NCBI RefSeq assembly: GCF_019175385.1
Contig: NC_083346.1
Span: forward strand, 118,981,771-119,045,770
DNA length: 64,000 bases
Origin: Lycium barbarum
Lineage: Eukaryota; Streptophyta; Magnoliopsida; Solanales; Solanaceae
Direction: 5' to 3'
Part shown: in pieces, positions 22,259-34,380 of the stretch
Layout of the letters: every line of letters starts with the position of its first letter
Position numbering within the stretch: position 1 is the stretch's first letter
Notes under the pieces: generated by a model
The model's database searches: none
The model's input: only the letters and a program-made list of their open reading frames with translations
Told to the model about the DNA's origin: nothing
Translations under genes and position numbers: made by a program

Positions 22259-25200
22259 TGTCACACCCCATTTTAACCTGGGTTAGAGCGGAGTACAACA
22301 TATTGGAGATTCTTTGTTGCTTTTTTTTAAAGAGTCGCCACCTAATTGATTTTTACAGTGAATTAGGACACCTAATTATTAACTAAGATAAAGTTAAAAC
22401 TAAACCTTTGTTAATGGTCTGCTTAACCAGTGTGATTCTAGGTAAGGGTTCCATATCATCCTAAAGGGAAGGGGTTAGGCATCCTTTAGAATCCGTTAAA
22501 CACGGTTATCCGGCTAAACTTAGGTTAATCATTCAATGTTGGATATAGTATTTAAATTTTAAGAAAAAATAGCTTGTGCAGATGAGACTTGTAGAATATA
22601 ACAATTTATGTCATCTTATAAAAAGGACTTCAAATAATAAGGTTGTTTAAAATGGAACTAGTAATTTGCACAAGAAGGGATTTTAGAATGCTATTTGAAA
22701 TAAAAGTTTATAAATGTCGTTAAAGTTCTTAAAATAAAATACTAATAAAACCTATAGGAAAGAATATAATTTGTATAAAGGGAGACTTCGAATGCCATAA
22801 AATTTATAAATATTATTAAGCTTTAAATGGAAAGTGTTATTTAGAATGAAATTTGTAGAAAATATAATAATTCGCATAAAAAAATGTGAATGACATTTAA
22901 AAATAAACTTATAACTATTGCAAAGATTTTTAAATAATGATGCTATTTAAAATAAAATTCGCATGAAATGTGTAAGCAAAAGAAAACGCGAATTTGCGTT
23001 AAAACAAACTAAACGATGATGTATTGATTGACTTTTGCGTTTTGGAAGTTCAAAATGTTCTTTAATTTCTGTTTGCGTGTTAATGATGTTTCGAAATTCT
23101 CAAGATAAGAATATGTGAATCCTTTAATTTAGAACATATATATGGCCATGTCATTTATTTTGCAAATTGATCATTTTAAATAAAAAAAAACGTAAAGAGA
23201 AGGAAATGGTTTGTGAAATTAATTGTTAGTTCTTTCTTAAGTTAACTACCCATAGCTAAGATCAATCCGCTAATTCGTTTAAAGTTTATCTAAATCAGCA
23301 AGGATAAAATAAAACGTTGGTCACATAATACACAATCAAACGATAATGACAATAAAAAGAATGAATCAAATAGGCCCAGCCATTTTGAGGCTGTTGGGCC
23401 TTGTTCACTGTTGGGCATCGGCCCAGCAGCCCTATTTCCGCTGGGCCGCTGCTGCTGCTGCTGCTGCTCTGGGTCACTGCTGGGCTTCAGCCCAGCAGCC
23501 TCCCCTTTTTTTTTTAACTGCTGTTGGGCTAACACGGAGAGGATATTTACGTCGGGCCTTAGCCCAAACCGAATGCGGAGTAGAACGAGTCCTCCGGACT
23601 CGTATGCGAGGTTCATGCGGAAAGAATGAAAGAAGGATTAGTATACGATCAATGGGTTAAACATAAAAAATATGAATTCAAACAACTTCATAAATTATGT
23701 ATATATCGCATATACTTAAGGATAACCCATGCCTACACAGATTAGCCACCACACACATACAAATAGGCAATCCTCAAACATGGACAGAAACTCAAACAGC
23801 TGCACATCGTGTGTTTTAATCAACGTAAGGACAACTGCCAGTTTATATCTCAGTTTCGCTACTTACATAGGCAAACAAACAGAACTCACAGCATTTTATG
23901 TCATAAATAGGAAGATAGCAGGCAGTGATAGATAGTCCAGTCCAAACATTCATAATATAATTCAACGTATAGTCTAGCAAACATGTTATTTAGGCAGGTA
24001 TTTCAAAGAATTAGTCTAGGACATATATACTTAAGATGGGCATTAATAGATTTGATAATTTCAAGTCGCAAAGGGCCAACAATCTCAGCAGAACTGAGCA
24101 GAATCACAGCTATGCATATAACAACAAGAAGTTAATGGCAAAGCGACAAATGGTCAGGATAAATTCAGAATCATCTTTTGGAATCTTTGCATATATTAGA
24201 TATAGGCAGGACCATGTTCAGGAATGATATGAAGGTAGTAAGTATGTTAGCTTACATGAGGGTCACAATAGAATGGATCTGGACTAAATCATGTTTATCA
24301 AAAAAAAGATCCACAATTTGAGTTTCAGGCAAAGCAACAATCACAATATGGTGGAACAACACCTAAACTTCTTATTAGTAATATTATTAGTTCATAAGTT
24401 GCATCACTTAATGATTCATACACATTGATTTAGAAAGCACCAGTTAAACAGTTCCAGTTTTAGTTTCAGGAAAATGAACATTCACACAAAACTCAGACCA
24501 AACATTGCCACTGTAATCACATACTTACCATCTATCCAGAGAAGTGAATTTCTAAACACTGTTACCACATCAGCAACTATCCCCATAGACAAGATTCAAA
24601 CCCCTTAGAGATTTGAGAGAGACTAGAGGATATGCAAATGATATAAGGGAATTGAATTAGCATGTGAATAGGCATGGGGAATACTGGTTTCACAAAGAAG
24701 GCAAACTATAGACTAGCAATGATAGTATAAAGGCATATAAGATTCCTGTTTAATTTAGGCAAGGACAAATACTCAAATCACAGGTATGGGTAAACCAGAA
24801 GGATACAGGAAATGTCATCACATATGGTCTTATTCAATGTATTTTGGATCTGTTTCATGCAAAGTGTCAAAGGAAGAAAATATTTCAGTTTTAGAGGGGA
24901 CCTACTATCACCTGCAATTCCTCATGCAAATTCAAACAAAACAGATTTAATTTTCACATAAGGAAAAGGGACAGGGTCAACTGTGGACTCCCAAGTTCAC
25001 CCACACAGATTAACACAAGTAAGAGAGGGGAGAAACATAATTAATTATTTCCAATTTACTTTAACACATGGAGGATCTGGAGATCAGATGAGACTGGTAT
25101 CCTAATCCATTGGACTCTGGTTAATAAATGAACCAACAGGAGACTGATCTCTTACACTTAGAGTATGCTTTGCATTGACAGAAGACATTCAACAGGAAAA

Positions 25201-28083
25201 GTTCGAAGCTAGGCAAAGATTAAGGCTCAAGTACTTATGTAACCAGTTAAACTTCAGTTTAAATCCTTAACATGATCATGCTGAACTATTTAATGATGAC
25301 AGAGACAAACTAAAACATAACAGGGGTGTTGCCAAGTCCAGAACAGCCTAAAGCTTGGCACTAACCTGATCATGCATTTTGGCAGCAAAGAAGGACTTAA
25401 CAGATTACAGAATGACCTATACCACTAACTAATTATAGAGGAATTAGTCTCAAACAATATGTGTAGCAAGTATGCATACTGTTTCAGGATTAGACAGACA
25501 CAATTCTTAAGATGAAATGGAAGTTCAAAGCCCAAGCATTCATGTAATCACCCCCAACATGTGATAACTCTTATACATCAGTAAAGCAGGTGTTTGGACA
25601 TTTTAGACAATCAGATCCTCAAGAAAATAGATAGACATGGCTATATTCAGACACCAAGGACATACCAGGCCAACTCTGACTCTACTCAGTGTTCTGTGGA
25701 GACAAAAGGCATATAAGGGTAAGCCAGACGACTCTGCAGAACCCTTTTATATGACCTAGACTAGCATTAATACATTCATGAATCACATAGAGACATCAAA
25801 CTGAAACAACATTCAATGTTATATTGAACCACTGAGATCTCCAAATAAGCATACATTCTTGTATCAACAGGATTTATATGAAATTAATATGGGGTATAGT
25901 CATAAACCTAACCAGCATATGATATCACATAAAGACGTAGTCCAGCAAAACCACAGGTTAACTTAAGCAATTCAACTATTCTGTGATCAATCATCATTTG
26001 AGCAGACAAACCATGCTTAAGCTGCCATAAGCTAAATAACCTATGGCTAACCAAAAACAAGACATGAAATGAGCCACTGCAGCACAACTAAAAAGGGCAA
26101 GCACATACACATAATTAGCAGACTACAAACTAAAATATAAAACCAATCAAATTAGCAGACTACAAACTAAATGTATACCATTTTACTAGATCGAATTCTC
26201 AGCGTGCAAACCAATGACATTCAGACTAAGCCGAATATCTTAAACTAAATAACAACAGCAACATCCGACAAGATTTCAACTAAGCCAAAACACAATAACG
26301 ACTCATTTAATCACAATAACTAAGCTAACATCAAACCCAACCATATCAGCACACAAACATATCAAACTGAAATACGAGGAAGCAAATGGGATTTAACTGA
26401 CCTTTTGCAGGTGCAGCGAAATGGGATTTTGAATCTTCGATCTACGCTCGAATTCGCAAGATACTAGGATCCCTTTTGAGTGCGATTTTCGTCTATAATG
26501 AAGTCGAACCTTTGTTTCTAAGGCTACGGCTCACTCAAACAGAAATGAAAACGGAACAGAGAAATTAAGATCCAAAAAAAAAGATGGATTCGATAGAAGT
26601 TCTATGGCTGAAAACTTCTTAGTTTTGGGGTTTCGATGTTTGAAAACTTCTTCTATCTAATTTTGGCTATCAAACAAAAGAAAAAAAGCCCCCTTCAACT
26701 CTGATTCCTCTTCCTCTTTATAGGTTTTTATTTTCGTCGTTTTGTACTGAAAAAAGGGGGAAGGAGGAGCGGGAGAGAGATAAAAGTGGGGGACAAGGGT
26801 GAGTGGGGAGCGGAGAAGAAGGAGGGAACAATGGAGAGTGGGAGCGGCGCGAGAGAGAAAAGAGAAAGGGGAAAAGGAAAGAGATGAAGCGGCGGAAGAA
26901 AAAATGTGAAGGGAAACCCTAAGGGTTTCCCTTATTTTGCTGAGGAATGAATTGGACCCGGTCTATTTGTGGACCGGGTCAAATTTTAGACTGCGTATTT
27001 AAAGAATGGGCTATTAAATTAAACCTGGACTGATCTAAAATTGAGATAAAAAACATGGTCTAGTCTGAAAATATTAGGAGCCAATTGGACTTTGATTTGG
27101 GGTCCGGTAAGTGAAAATACGAACTGAGTGCAAGAAATAGTTTGGCTTCTAAATTTGAAATAAGAGACACATTTTGATTAATGATGTACTAAGGGTGCCA
27201 AAATATCACCTAATACGGAAATATGTAATTATAAAAAGACCCCGGGTAAAAATTATATGATGTCGCAAGTGACCGTGCTATAATATTTAATAACAAAATG
27301 CTATCATCAGAAATGTGCGAAATAAATGCGATGCGTGTGCTGAAGTTGGTAGAACCTCGAGAAATGCAAGTTTCAATAATACTAAATAATAGCAATAAAT
27401 AAATAGCGGTAGTGATACTGTTAATAACAATAATGATAATGGTAATGGTGACAAAAACAATAATAGATATAATAATAATAATAGTAAATAACAAATGTTG
27501 ATAGCTAAAAATGATAATGATTAATAAAGCTAATAAAGATGATAGTAATTAACAATAAATAACAATTATTGAAAAATAATAAAATGATAATAAATTAATA
27601 ATAATAACGATAATAGGGGTAATAATAAAATAATAATGATGATAATAATAAGAGAAATAATGATTTTAATAATAATAATAAATAAAAATTATTGATAAAA
27701 ATAATGATAATAATTAATAATGAAAATAACGATGATAAAGATGATTAATAAATTGATAACAAATAACGTTGATAATAATGATTAGTAATAATAATAATAA
27801 TAATAATAATGAAAATTGAAATAACAAGAATAATAATAATTAATGACAATTAGTAATAATGGTAATTTAATAATAATAATAATAATAATAATGATAATAA
27901 TAATAGTTGTAACAGAATAATGAAACGCCGTTATTGATAGGGACTAATAACTATAGTAAACATAATATATATTATTATTTATTTTTTATTTTATTTTATT
28001 TTTATTTTATTTTATTTTATTAAAATATTAGAAGCGCAAATATATATTTTGGAGGAGAGGCGGGACAAAATTGGGTGTCAACA
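22259..28083 (-). repeat. Ogre 5' LTR (5,825 bp)
   Basis: The transcription-driving LTR, nearly identical to 3067-8875. Plus-strand ends are TGTCACACCCC and GTGTCAACA. The length difference is the 16-bp longer TTTTA microsatellite near 27990-28010. It is followed directly by the second ACTGT target duplication. The putative TATA motif is at 26716-26722, the telo-box palindrome at 26910-26932 and the AAT-rich tract at about 27352-27927. Confidence 0.95.
26716..26722 (-). promoter_or_regulatory. Putative TATA box driving Ogre transcription (5' LTR)
   Basis: TATAAAG on the minus strand, about 190 bp downstream (in element sense) of the telo-box palindrome and just after a GA-rich block. The start is expected near 26690. 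It is the best core-promoter candidate seen in the LTR. Confidence 0.5.
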
Positions 28084-28088
28084 ACTGT
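28084..28088. repeat. Ogre target-site duplication, right copy (ACTGT)
   Basis: Identical to 3062-3066 and directly adjacent to the LTR end. Confidence 0.92.
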
Positions 28089-28485
28089 TATACTATGGGG
28101 TCAATTACACCCTTATGTCTAACAACTGCCACGTGACATCATCCCAACCGTTCAAAATTATTTTCCCCTCAAATAAATTTTTATCCACTAAAATAATCCA
28201 ACCCGACCCGATATATTTTTTTTCCCAACCAAGGGGTAATGGGTTGGGTCCGTATCACTTTGGCTGGAAAAAAGAATCGGGTCGGGTTGAGTTATTTTAG
28301 TAGGTAAAAAATTATTTGAGGGGAAAATAATTTTGAAGGGCTGGAATGATGTCACGTGGCAACTGTTAGACATAAGGGTGTAATTGACTCCATAGTATAA
28401 CTGTAAGGGTATAATTAGCCCTAAAGTATAACGAAGGGTATGGATGAACTATTTTCCAAAGTTCAGGGATAATTTTGACCCTTTT
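28089..28485. mobile_element. Palindromic MITE, remainder (left-arm part 2, loop, right arm)
   Basis: Continues the left arm from 3066 (TATACTATGGGGTCAATTAC onward) and then has the complete right arm, about 28250-28485. The right arm keeps the uninterrupted equivalent of the insertion site (CTTACAGTTATACTATGG on its complement), so it shows what the target looked like. Total element length without Ogre is 483 bp. Its open frames on both strands are artefacts of the palindrome. Confidence 0.8.
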
Positions 28486-29157
28486 CAGTTTTTTTAATTA
28501 GTATAATTTTCATTTCAGTATTAAAATTTAAAAATTAGTTTTTTTAATAATTAAAATTTCACTTCACTCTGCTATTTTTTATTTATAATTTTTTTGGTGC
28601 CACGTCAGCTTTTAGGGTGGTATTAAATTAAGTTTTTAGATGGTCAAGAATGTAATAAGTCGCCCGATTAATTTGAGTGTGAAGTCTATATTTTGGGTAT
28701 AGTTTAAGCGTGATTTAAACGCACTATGTTAACAACCCACTATGTAAAGAACCCAATACGTTAGATATGTATAATGCTTTCTTTGTTTGTGATGGTTACT
28801 TCTTTTTCTGATCCATTTATCACTAGTCTGTATTAATGTTCATTTTGCTTAAATTGGAAGTTGGGATTTTGCTTAAATTGCTTAATAAGGTCAACATTAG
28901 AATTGACATCCCAATAAACGAGTCAAAATTGGTGCTATTATTAACTTCCTGATCATGTTGTTGATTTGATCTCTCGTTGTTGACCAAGTGGGGGCGGGTG
29001 GTGGAGGGGTGGTGAGGTGGGTGGGGTGGATGATGAGGGGTGTAGGGTGGGTGGGTATTTTTCGAAAAATATTTTCATTAACTAATCGAACCTGAGAAAA
29101 TAGGCAAGCAGTTTCCTACCAGCTCTACTGTTCCTTGGATATGTATTATGTTTCAGA
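28486..29157. other. Gene-free stretch with G-rich block
   Basis: 28985-29065 is dominated by GGTGGG, GGGGTG and GGGTGG words. The same kind of block recurs, on either strand, inside TIR elements at 36060-36310, 45119-45195 and 45690-45785. No genes. Confidence 0.45.
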
Positions 29158-29728
29158 ATGCAGCTAGGCCAAAAGCACTGTTTATTACTTAGTTGCACTT
29201 GCTAGGTAAGGTCCTAACTACTGACAGGTTAGTGAAATGGGGAATTGAGGTGTAACCTAAATGTTGTTTATGCTAGAACTGTGATGAGACAAGAGAGAAC
29301 CTCTTTGTGCAGTGTGATTATACTAAAGCTCTGTGGAATTGGGTGTTACAGTGGATGCAAATGCAGCCTTACTCTCCAGCAAATTGGGAATAACATCAAA
29401 CGTGGCTGATTACTATGGCAAAGGGAAGATCACAGAAGGCTCAAGCTGTCAAGATGCTATACACTGAGGTTATTCATGTCATCTGGATTGAGAGAAAACT
29501 GAGAATCTTTGAGAAACAAAGCAGAAGTTTGGAAAGTGTAGCGAAAGAGATTGTTTATGTTTTATGTGTTAGAGCTTCACCTAGATTTCAAAATGTATGT
29601 CATAGTCTTACATTCTAGCTTAGCTCTTGTGTTTATTTAAGGACTGATAGTGAGTTAAGAATATAACTTGCTACTGATTTGTAATGCTCTACTTTGGATG
29701 TTAATGAAAAGTTTAATTACCAAAAAAA
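29158..29728 (+). mobile_element. 5'-truncated LINE (L1-type) 3' end
   Basis: The plus-strand frames contain the cysteine/histidine-rich end of plant LINE reverse transcriptases: a CDETRENLFVQCDYTKALWN-like stretch around 29280-29340. It continues after two stops as MAKGRSQKAQAVKMLYTEVI and VIWIERKLRIFEKQSRS, up to a stop at 29618. About 100 bp of 3' untranslated sequence and a terminal A run follow (29720-29728). A truncated 5' end with a 3' A tail is the usual LINE insertion outcome. It is inactive, with in-frame stops near 29253, 29265 and 29391. Confidence 0.7.
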
Positions 29729-31299
29729 AAGTAAGAAATCCACTCATTGTCTGGGAACACATTTTCCTTTATACCGAACACACCCTTATTTCGTACCCTT
29801 TTCCGTGATTATTTGTTTGTTCCCGTTCCTGGGATGTGTAAGTCTCTTACTTTTCCCTTTATGTTTTGTTCTTTATTTTCAGTAATTTCTCAACCTTATA
29901 ACACATGGAAAAAGCCTCTTCTCTTTATCTGTCTTTCCTTGAATACATTTTCTTTTTAATTGATTATGATTTGCTCCAAATCTGCTTTCACATTTGTTAT
30001 AGGGGTTTGAACTGATCATATGAGATCAAGACAATGAGATCTTTAAAGAGTTACTTATAATTTAACCTGCATATTTGGGTCTTAATTATGGTCTCATAGT
30101 ACGGGAGTCTGCTCATCTCCAGTACTTATATTCCCTCTAATTAGTTCAGTGCACAGTTAATTTTGAATTTGGCTCCTCTCCGTTACACTCTCTCTTCATC
30201 TCCTCAAGTATATATTTAGATGGTAGACACTTGTCCACCTAATTTATGTTGAGATTATGGTAATAAATGATGAGTTCTAAAAGTGATTAGATGCTCACTT
30301 TTAAAGCACTGCAATTTTGTTTGTTATGTGTATGTGGTTTTCGACCTTTGATTTAGCATAAAAATGATGATTTGAACAAGTTTACAGGTTCATTAGCCTC
30401 GGTTTGGTCCTGTTTTATAGTATAAGTAGTTAATGTGTATTTTCTAAATTTCATGAGTTAAGGTATGGTTTTACTTGATCACTAGTATGGAATTAAACTA
30501 AGTGTATTGATTAAGTTTTGTTAAAATATGCTGTTGAGTCAGCAATTTGAACCAGTGTGGTAGTATTCGAACAATATTTTTCAGATCCCCATTGTGTCAT
30601 AAGTTGAAACTGCAAAGATGCACTACTCGTTAGCATGTTAAATTGTGTTCAAGTTAATAGCTTTATTTCTACTTTGTCAATTTGCAATTCCTCCAACTAA
30701 GTACTTACACCTACAGTTCCAATTTGAGGGTCAAGAATTCAAACTTCTTAATCGAATGTGGTGGTCTAGTTACTAATTATAACATTGGTGGTTGGATTAT
30801 TAATATTGATCATTTGTTAATTGTACAAGACTGTTTTATTCAGTATAGCACCGTACCAATCCTAATTTTTCATTTCCATGTACATGTGAACTCCTGTTGG
30901 ATCTACTCGACTCTCCATCCGTCCATATTTATGATTTGAAAAGTGAGCATCTTATAGAATATTTGGTGAATAACAAAGAACACCATCGAAGATTGTGGTG
31001 AGATGAATAAGATCTTTTCACTCTTTATGATTAAAAAAAATATAAAAAATAATTCAAAACGAGGTTGAAATTAGAGAAACTTGTAGAGCAAACAGCCATC
31101 TCTTTCGAACACTCCTACCTTATGTCAAACATTTACACAAAAAAATCAATCGAAATGAAAAAAACGTGTTTCTCCTTTCTTTTCTTCCTCTCTTTTAATT
31201 TACTTTCCCCTTCCCATTCTTTTTTCATTTAAAATAGATGAATAGAAAATGTCCCACCATAAAACGTCAAAAAAAAAAAAAAAATCATTAGCAGAAGAC
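29729..31299. other. Intergenic region without recognised genes
   Basis: Ordinary AT-rich plant intergenic DNA. A short MITE-end-like stretch is at 29760-29800. Around 31261-31290 there is an A-rich run just past the stop of the minus-strand gene that ends at 31300. Confidence 0.5.
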
Positions 31300-33469
31300 C
31301 TACAAAAATCCAACACCATTCCTATGATTTCTCTCCAAAAATCCTTCCAACACAACTTTCTTCTTGTACTCCTCCGAGTTCAGATCAATGCCGCCGGCAA
31401 CGCCAATTTTTCCGGTAATGATCGCTTCATTTTCCGGTTGTCGAAACCGAGGGAGAAAATAAAACCATGCACACGTACAAATAATGGCACAAGCCTTGCC
31501 CCAAAACAACATTATCAATAGGGTCACCATTAGAATTGACATACCAATAATTGGGTCAAAATTGCCATTATTAATTTTTTGATCATGTTGTTGACTTGAT
31601 CTCTCGTCGTTGACTTTTTCTGTGGCGGTTGCCACCGGTGATTTCTTCTGTTTTGTTGGTGGCAGAGATGCTGAATGGGAAAGTTTGATCTCATGTCTGT
31701 CTTTTGTTGAATTTATAAGGTTGCTCAAATTATGAGTACTAACACTTCTTGAAAACTCATTTCGACACGTTGAATAGTCACGTACGTTGTCTAATAAGTG
31801 ATCCAAACTTTTGTTGTTTCTGTGGTTGATGTCCTTTATTTTAAGATCCTTTGTCTGAAAATAACGAGGTAAAAAAAATTGTTAAACAAGTGTATTATTC
31901 ATTTAAGATAAGAAAAGGAGGGCAAAAACAAAAAGAAACGGAGAGAAATACCATGTAATTTTAATTTGTTTAAAATACTATGTGTGGTTCTGGGATTCTT
32001 TAAAAGTACCGATAGGTTCATGTGAAATCCTCCAATAGTAGTAATGTATCTTTATTTTTTAAAAATCCGACACAGATAAGACAATTATTTTTTAAGAATC
32101 CGACGCAGATAAGACAACATATTTGGAGAAAATCCGAGTAACGCAGGTTACTACAAAATCTTGTATAAGTGAAAATTTTTGAAAAGGGGGAAGAAGTCTC
32201 ATACTTCTCAAAAGAGCATCATCATTTGCATAGATATCTAATTAGGAAAATATATAGTATCAAAAAGAGAAACGAAAAATGAGGGAGAATTGTATAAACA
32301 AATTTTGGAGTTAAGTCTTGGTGTTAATAATTTTATTAAAATAAAAAAACGTTAAACTAATTAATCCGTTGGCGACAAACTTTTTATTCTATAATTTTAA
32401 ACCAAATAATTAAGCACTAAAAAGTAAAAATAAAAATGAGGAAATCATGCAAAGAAAATCATGTAAAATGGGAGTAAAGTACTTTTGTCCAACAAATGAG
32501 CCATTGTAATATGTTAAGTTGTCATTAACGTTACTGCTTTATTTTTATGGTTGCAAAAAAAAAAAAAAAATCCAAAATAAATAAATAAATTAGAGTACAG
32601 ATAACCACTACCTAGTCCAAAATTCATAAGAGAGAGAATTAAAAGATACAGTACCTATAATATTTCAAATAGAAACTTTTCTACCCATGGATTTGGAAAA
32701 AAAATTGAATGGTGATATCTAGAAGCTCCATCTATATAGCCCTAAATCGAATTTCTTTACTTTACATCACCTTCTTCATATGAGCTAGAAAATCTATTAA
32801 ATGGAGTACGTTAAACTTATTATTTCACTAAGATATAATAGTAATAATTTTAAACTTCTTTCTTCCTTTTTTATAGTATGGTTTCTTCAACTTATAAAAT
32901 CTTTAATTAAATAAGAGAGAATCCATCAACGAATTAACGGAGCTTTCAAGTTCGAACTCTAGAATCAATAAAGTTCTGGTAGAGGACGGTTTCGTTAAGG
33001 GGTCTTACAGAATGTGAATTCACATTAATTGAAGTAGTGAATTCTGGATACGGAATGAATATAGAAAATAATTAAGAGAATACATTTTCCAGAATATGCA
33101 ATCAATTAGTACTATATATCAAAATCACTACTAGTAATATTAACATACCTTATTAATAACCTTCTCATTTAAGTTTGTTTGACTTTGATCCTTAACCAAA
33201 CCCTTCTTCTCCGGCTTCACTACATGAATTTCTCTACTACTCCGGTTGTCAATCTTCTCTGATATGTCCACCGGAATAGTTTTCGCGATGGACGAATGCT
33301 TCCTTACAAACTTGGAAAAAGAGAACAAAGACTTGTTTTTTTTCTTGGCACTGGTTGATTTATTAACAGATAGATTTTTATCAATAATGGAAAATCCAAA
33401 ACAACCAAGAAAATAAGATTTTCTAAAGGATTTTTTCTTTTTGGGTCTATCTTGATCCATTTGAGTCAT
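31300..33469 (-). CDS. Plant-specific membrane protein, At5g23160-like (two exons)
   Basis: Exon 1 is 33469-33149 and exon 2 is 31854-31300. The intron is 33148-31855 (1,294 bp, GT...TTTTCAG, phase 0). The joined product is 291 residues. The N-terminus is Lys/Ser-rich (KKKKSFRKSYFLGCFGF) with no signal peptide. The middle is polar. One strong hydrophobic segment, IIGMSILMVTLLIMLFW then AICTCAWFYFLP-like residues, gives one or two membrane spans near residue 220-250. The C-terminus carries LNSEEYKKKVVLEGFLERNH, a motif I recognise from an uncharacterised dicot family resembling Arabidopsis At5g23160. Function unknown. The first ATG was chosen; a second in-frame ATG is three codons on. A TATA motif lies about 145 bp upstream. 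Confidence 0.8.
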
Positions 33470-33611
33470 GGAAAAATGAAGAAAAGAGTTTTTGGCATGG
33501 AGGAAGAAAAATTTTAGGAGAAGAAAATTAAGGAGTGGAGTGGTGGAATTGTCTTTAGGTGTAGAGTTGAAGTCGTTGGCAAATATTCTTAAAAGGGAGC
33601 GAGTGTTGATT

Positions 33612-33618
33612 TATATAT
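33612..33618 (-). promoter_or_regulatory. Putative TATA box of the membrane-protein gene
   Basis: A minus-strand TATATAA about 145 bp upstream of the ATG at 33469. This would give a leader of roughly 110 bases. Confidence 0.5.
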
Positions 33619-33739
33619 CTAGATGGTCAAGGTAGTAGAGCTAGTCAAAATATATGTGTTTATGAACAAAAACATTGGAAATTTCATGTCAATTTCTCTT
33701 ACGCTCCATAGATATGTTTTTCTTTTTAATTTGTTTACA

Positions 33740-34140
33740 CAGGAATGACTTATTTTTTATATTTAACGATGTATAACTTCTATCGCTAAATAGTAAAAAT
33801 GTTTATTAATCCTAATCAATGATATATTAGCGAGTTGATTATTAAAAAAATATTAGTAGCTATGTATTATTTAACAACAGATAAGCACTTCAGTTTTCAA
33901 ACATAAAAAATCTGTTGCCAATCTTATTTAATGGTGGATTACCAAAAAAAAAAACATGTTAGCTACGACGATTTAGCGAGTGATAACTTCTATTGCTAAT
34001 TAAACAACAAATATTTGTTGTGAATCCTATTTAACGATAGATTAGTGATGAATTTTTAGAAGTCGTGTTAGCTACAAAGTATTTAGTGGCTGATTAGTAC
34101 AAATTTCTTCCTAATTAATTTCTCTTTTTTTGTAGCAATG
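33740..34140. repeat. Degenerate CACTA-like subterminal repeat block
   Basis: Recurring TTAGCGA, TTTAACGAT and AACTTCTAT-GCTA words over 400 bp, ending with TTTTTTTGTAGCAATG. That resembles a decayed CACTACAAAAAAA-type terminus. Subterminal short repeats are usual in CACTA elements. No transposase or second end was found. Confidence 0.35.
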
Positions 34141-34380
34141 CTTAACACTTTATTTTTATTTATTTTCATTTTTTACTTTCAATGGGATATATATAGCTAT
34201 ACATATCTTTATAACTTATTTTAAAGCATAAATTTCAAAAATCTTCAACCTTGTTAAATTCACAAATGACATGGAGGGATTTTTTATTTTTTTTTGTTGC
34301 GATATATTTTTTCTAAATATTGGAAAATCTTCTCACTATTAAGAATTATGAATGGATAAAATATGTGTAAGTTTATTTTA

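Larger units (their letters stand above)
3067..28083 (-). mobile_element. Full-length Tat/Ogre-type Ty3/gypsy LTR retrotransposon
   Basis: A 25,017-bp element transcribed on the minus strand. Its 5' LTR is 22259-28083 and its 3' LTR is 3067-8875. Order in its own sense: 5' LTR, PBS (22238-22255), ORF1 (21611-20022), gag-pro (19608-15944), putative intron (15943-15766), RT with two RNase H domains (15765-13563), in-frame TAG (13562-13560), integrase (to 12315), two tandem-repeat arrays, purine tract (8881-8890), 3' LTR. Giant LTRs, an extra ORF ahead of gag, an intron between pro and RT, a second RNase H and tandem repeats downstream of integrase are together diagnostic of the Ogre group in the Tat lineage. 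The LTRs differ at only about six bases plus one 16-bp microsatellite step, so insertion was very recent. One nonsense codon breaks pol; everything else looks intact. Confidence 0.95.

Noticed and set aside
28049..28373. Open frames on both strands with similar peptides
   Set aside because: Both are translations of the two arms of the palindromic MITE.
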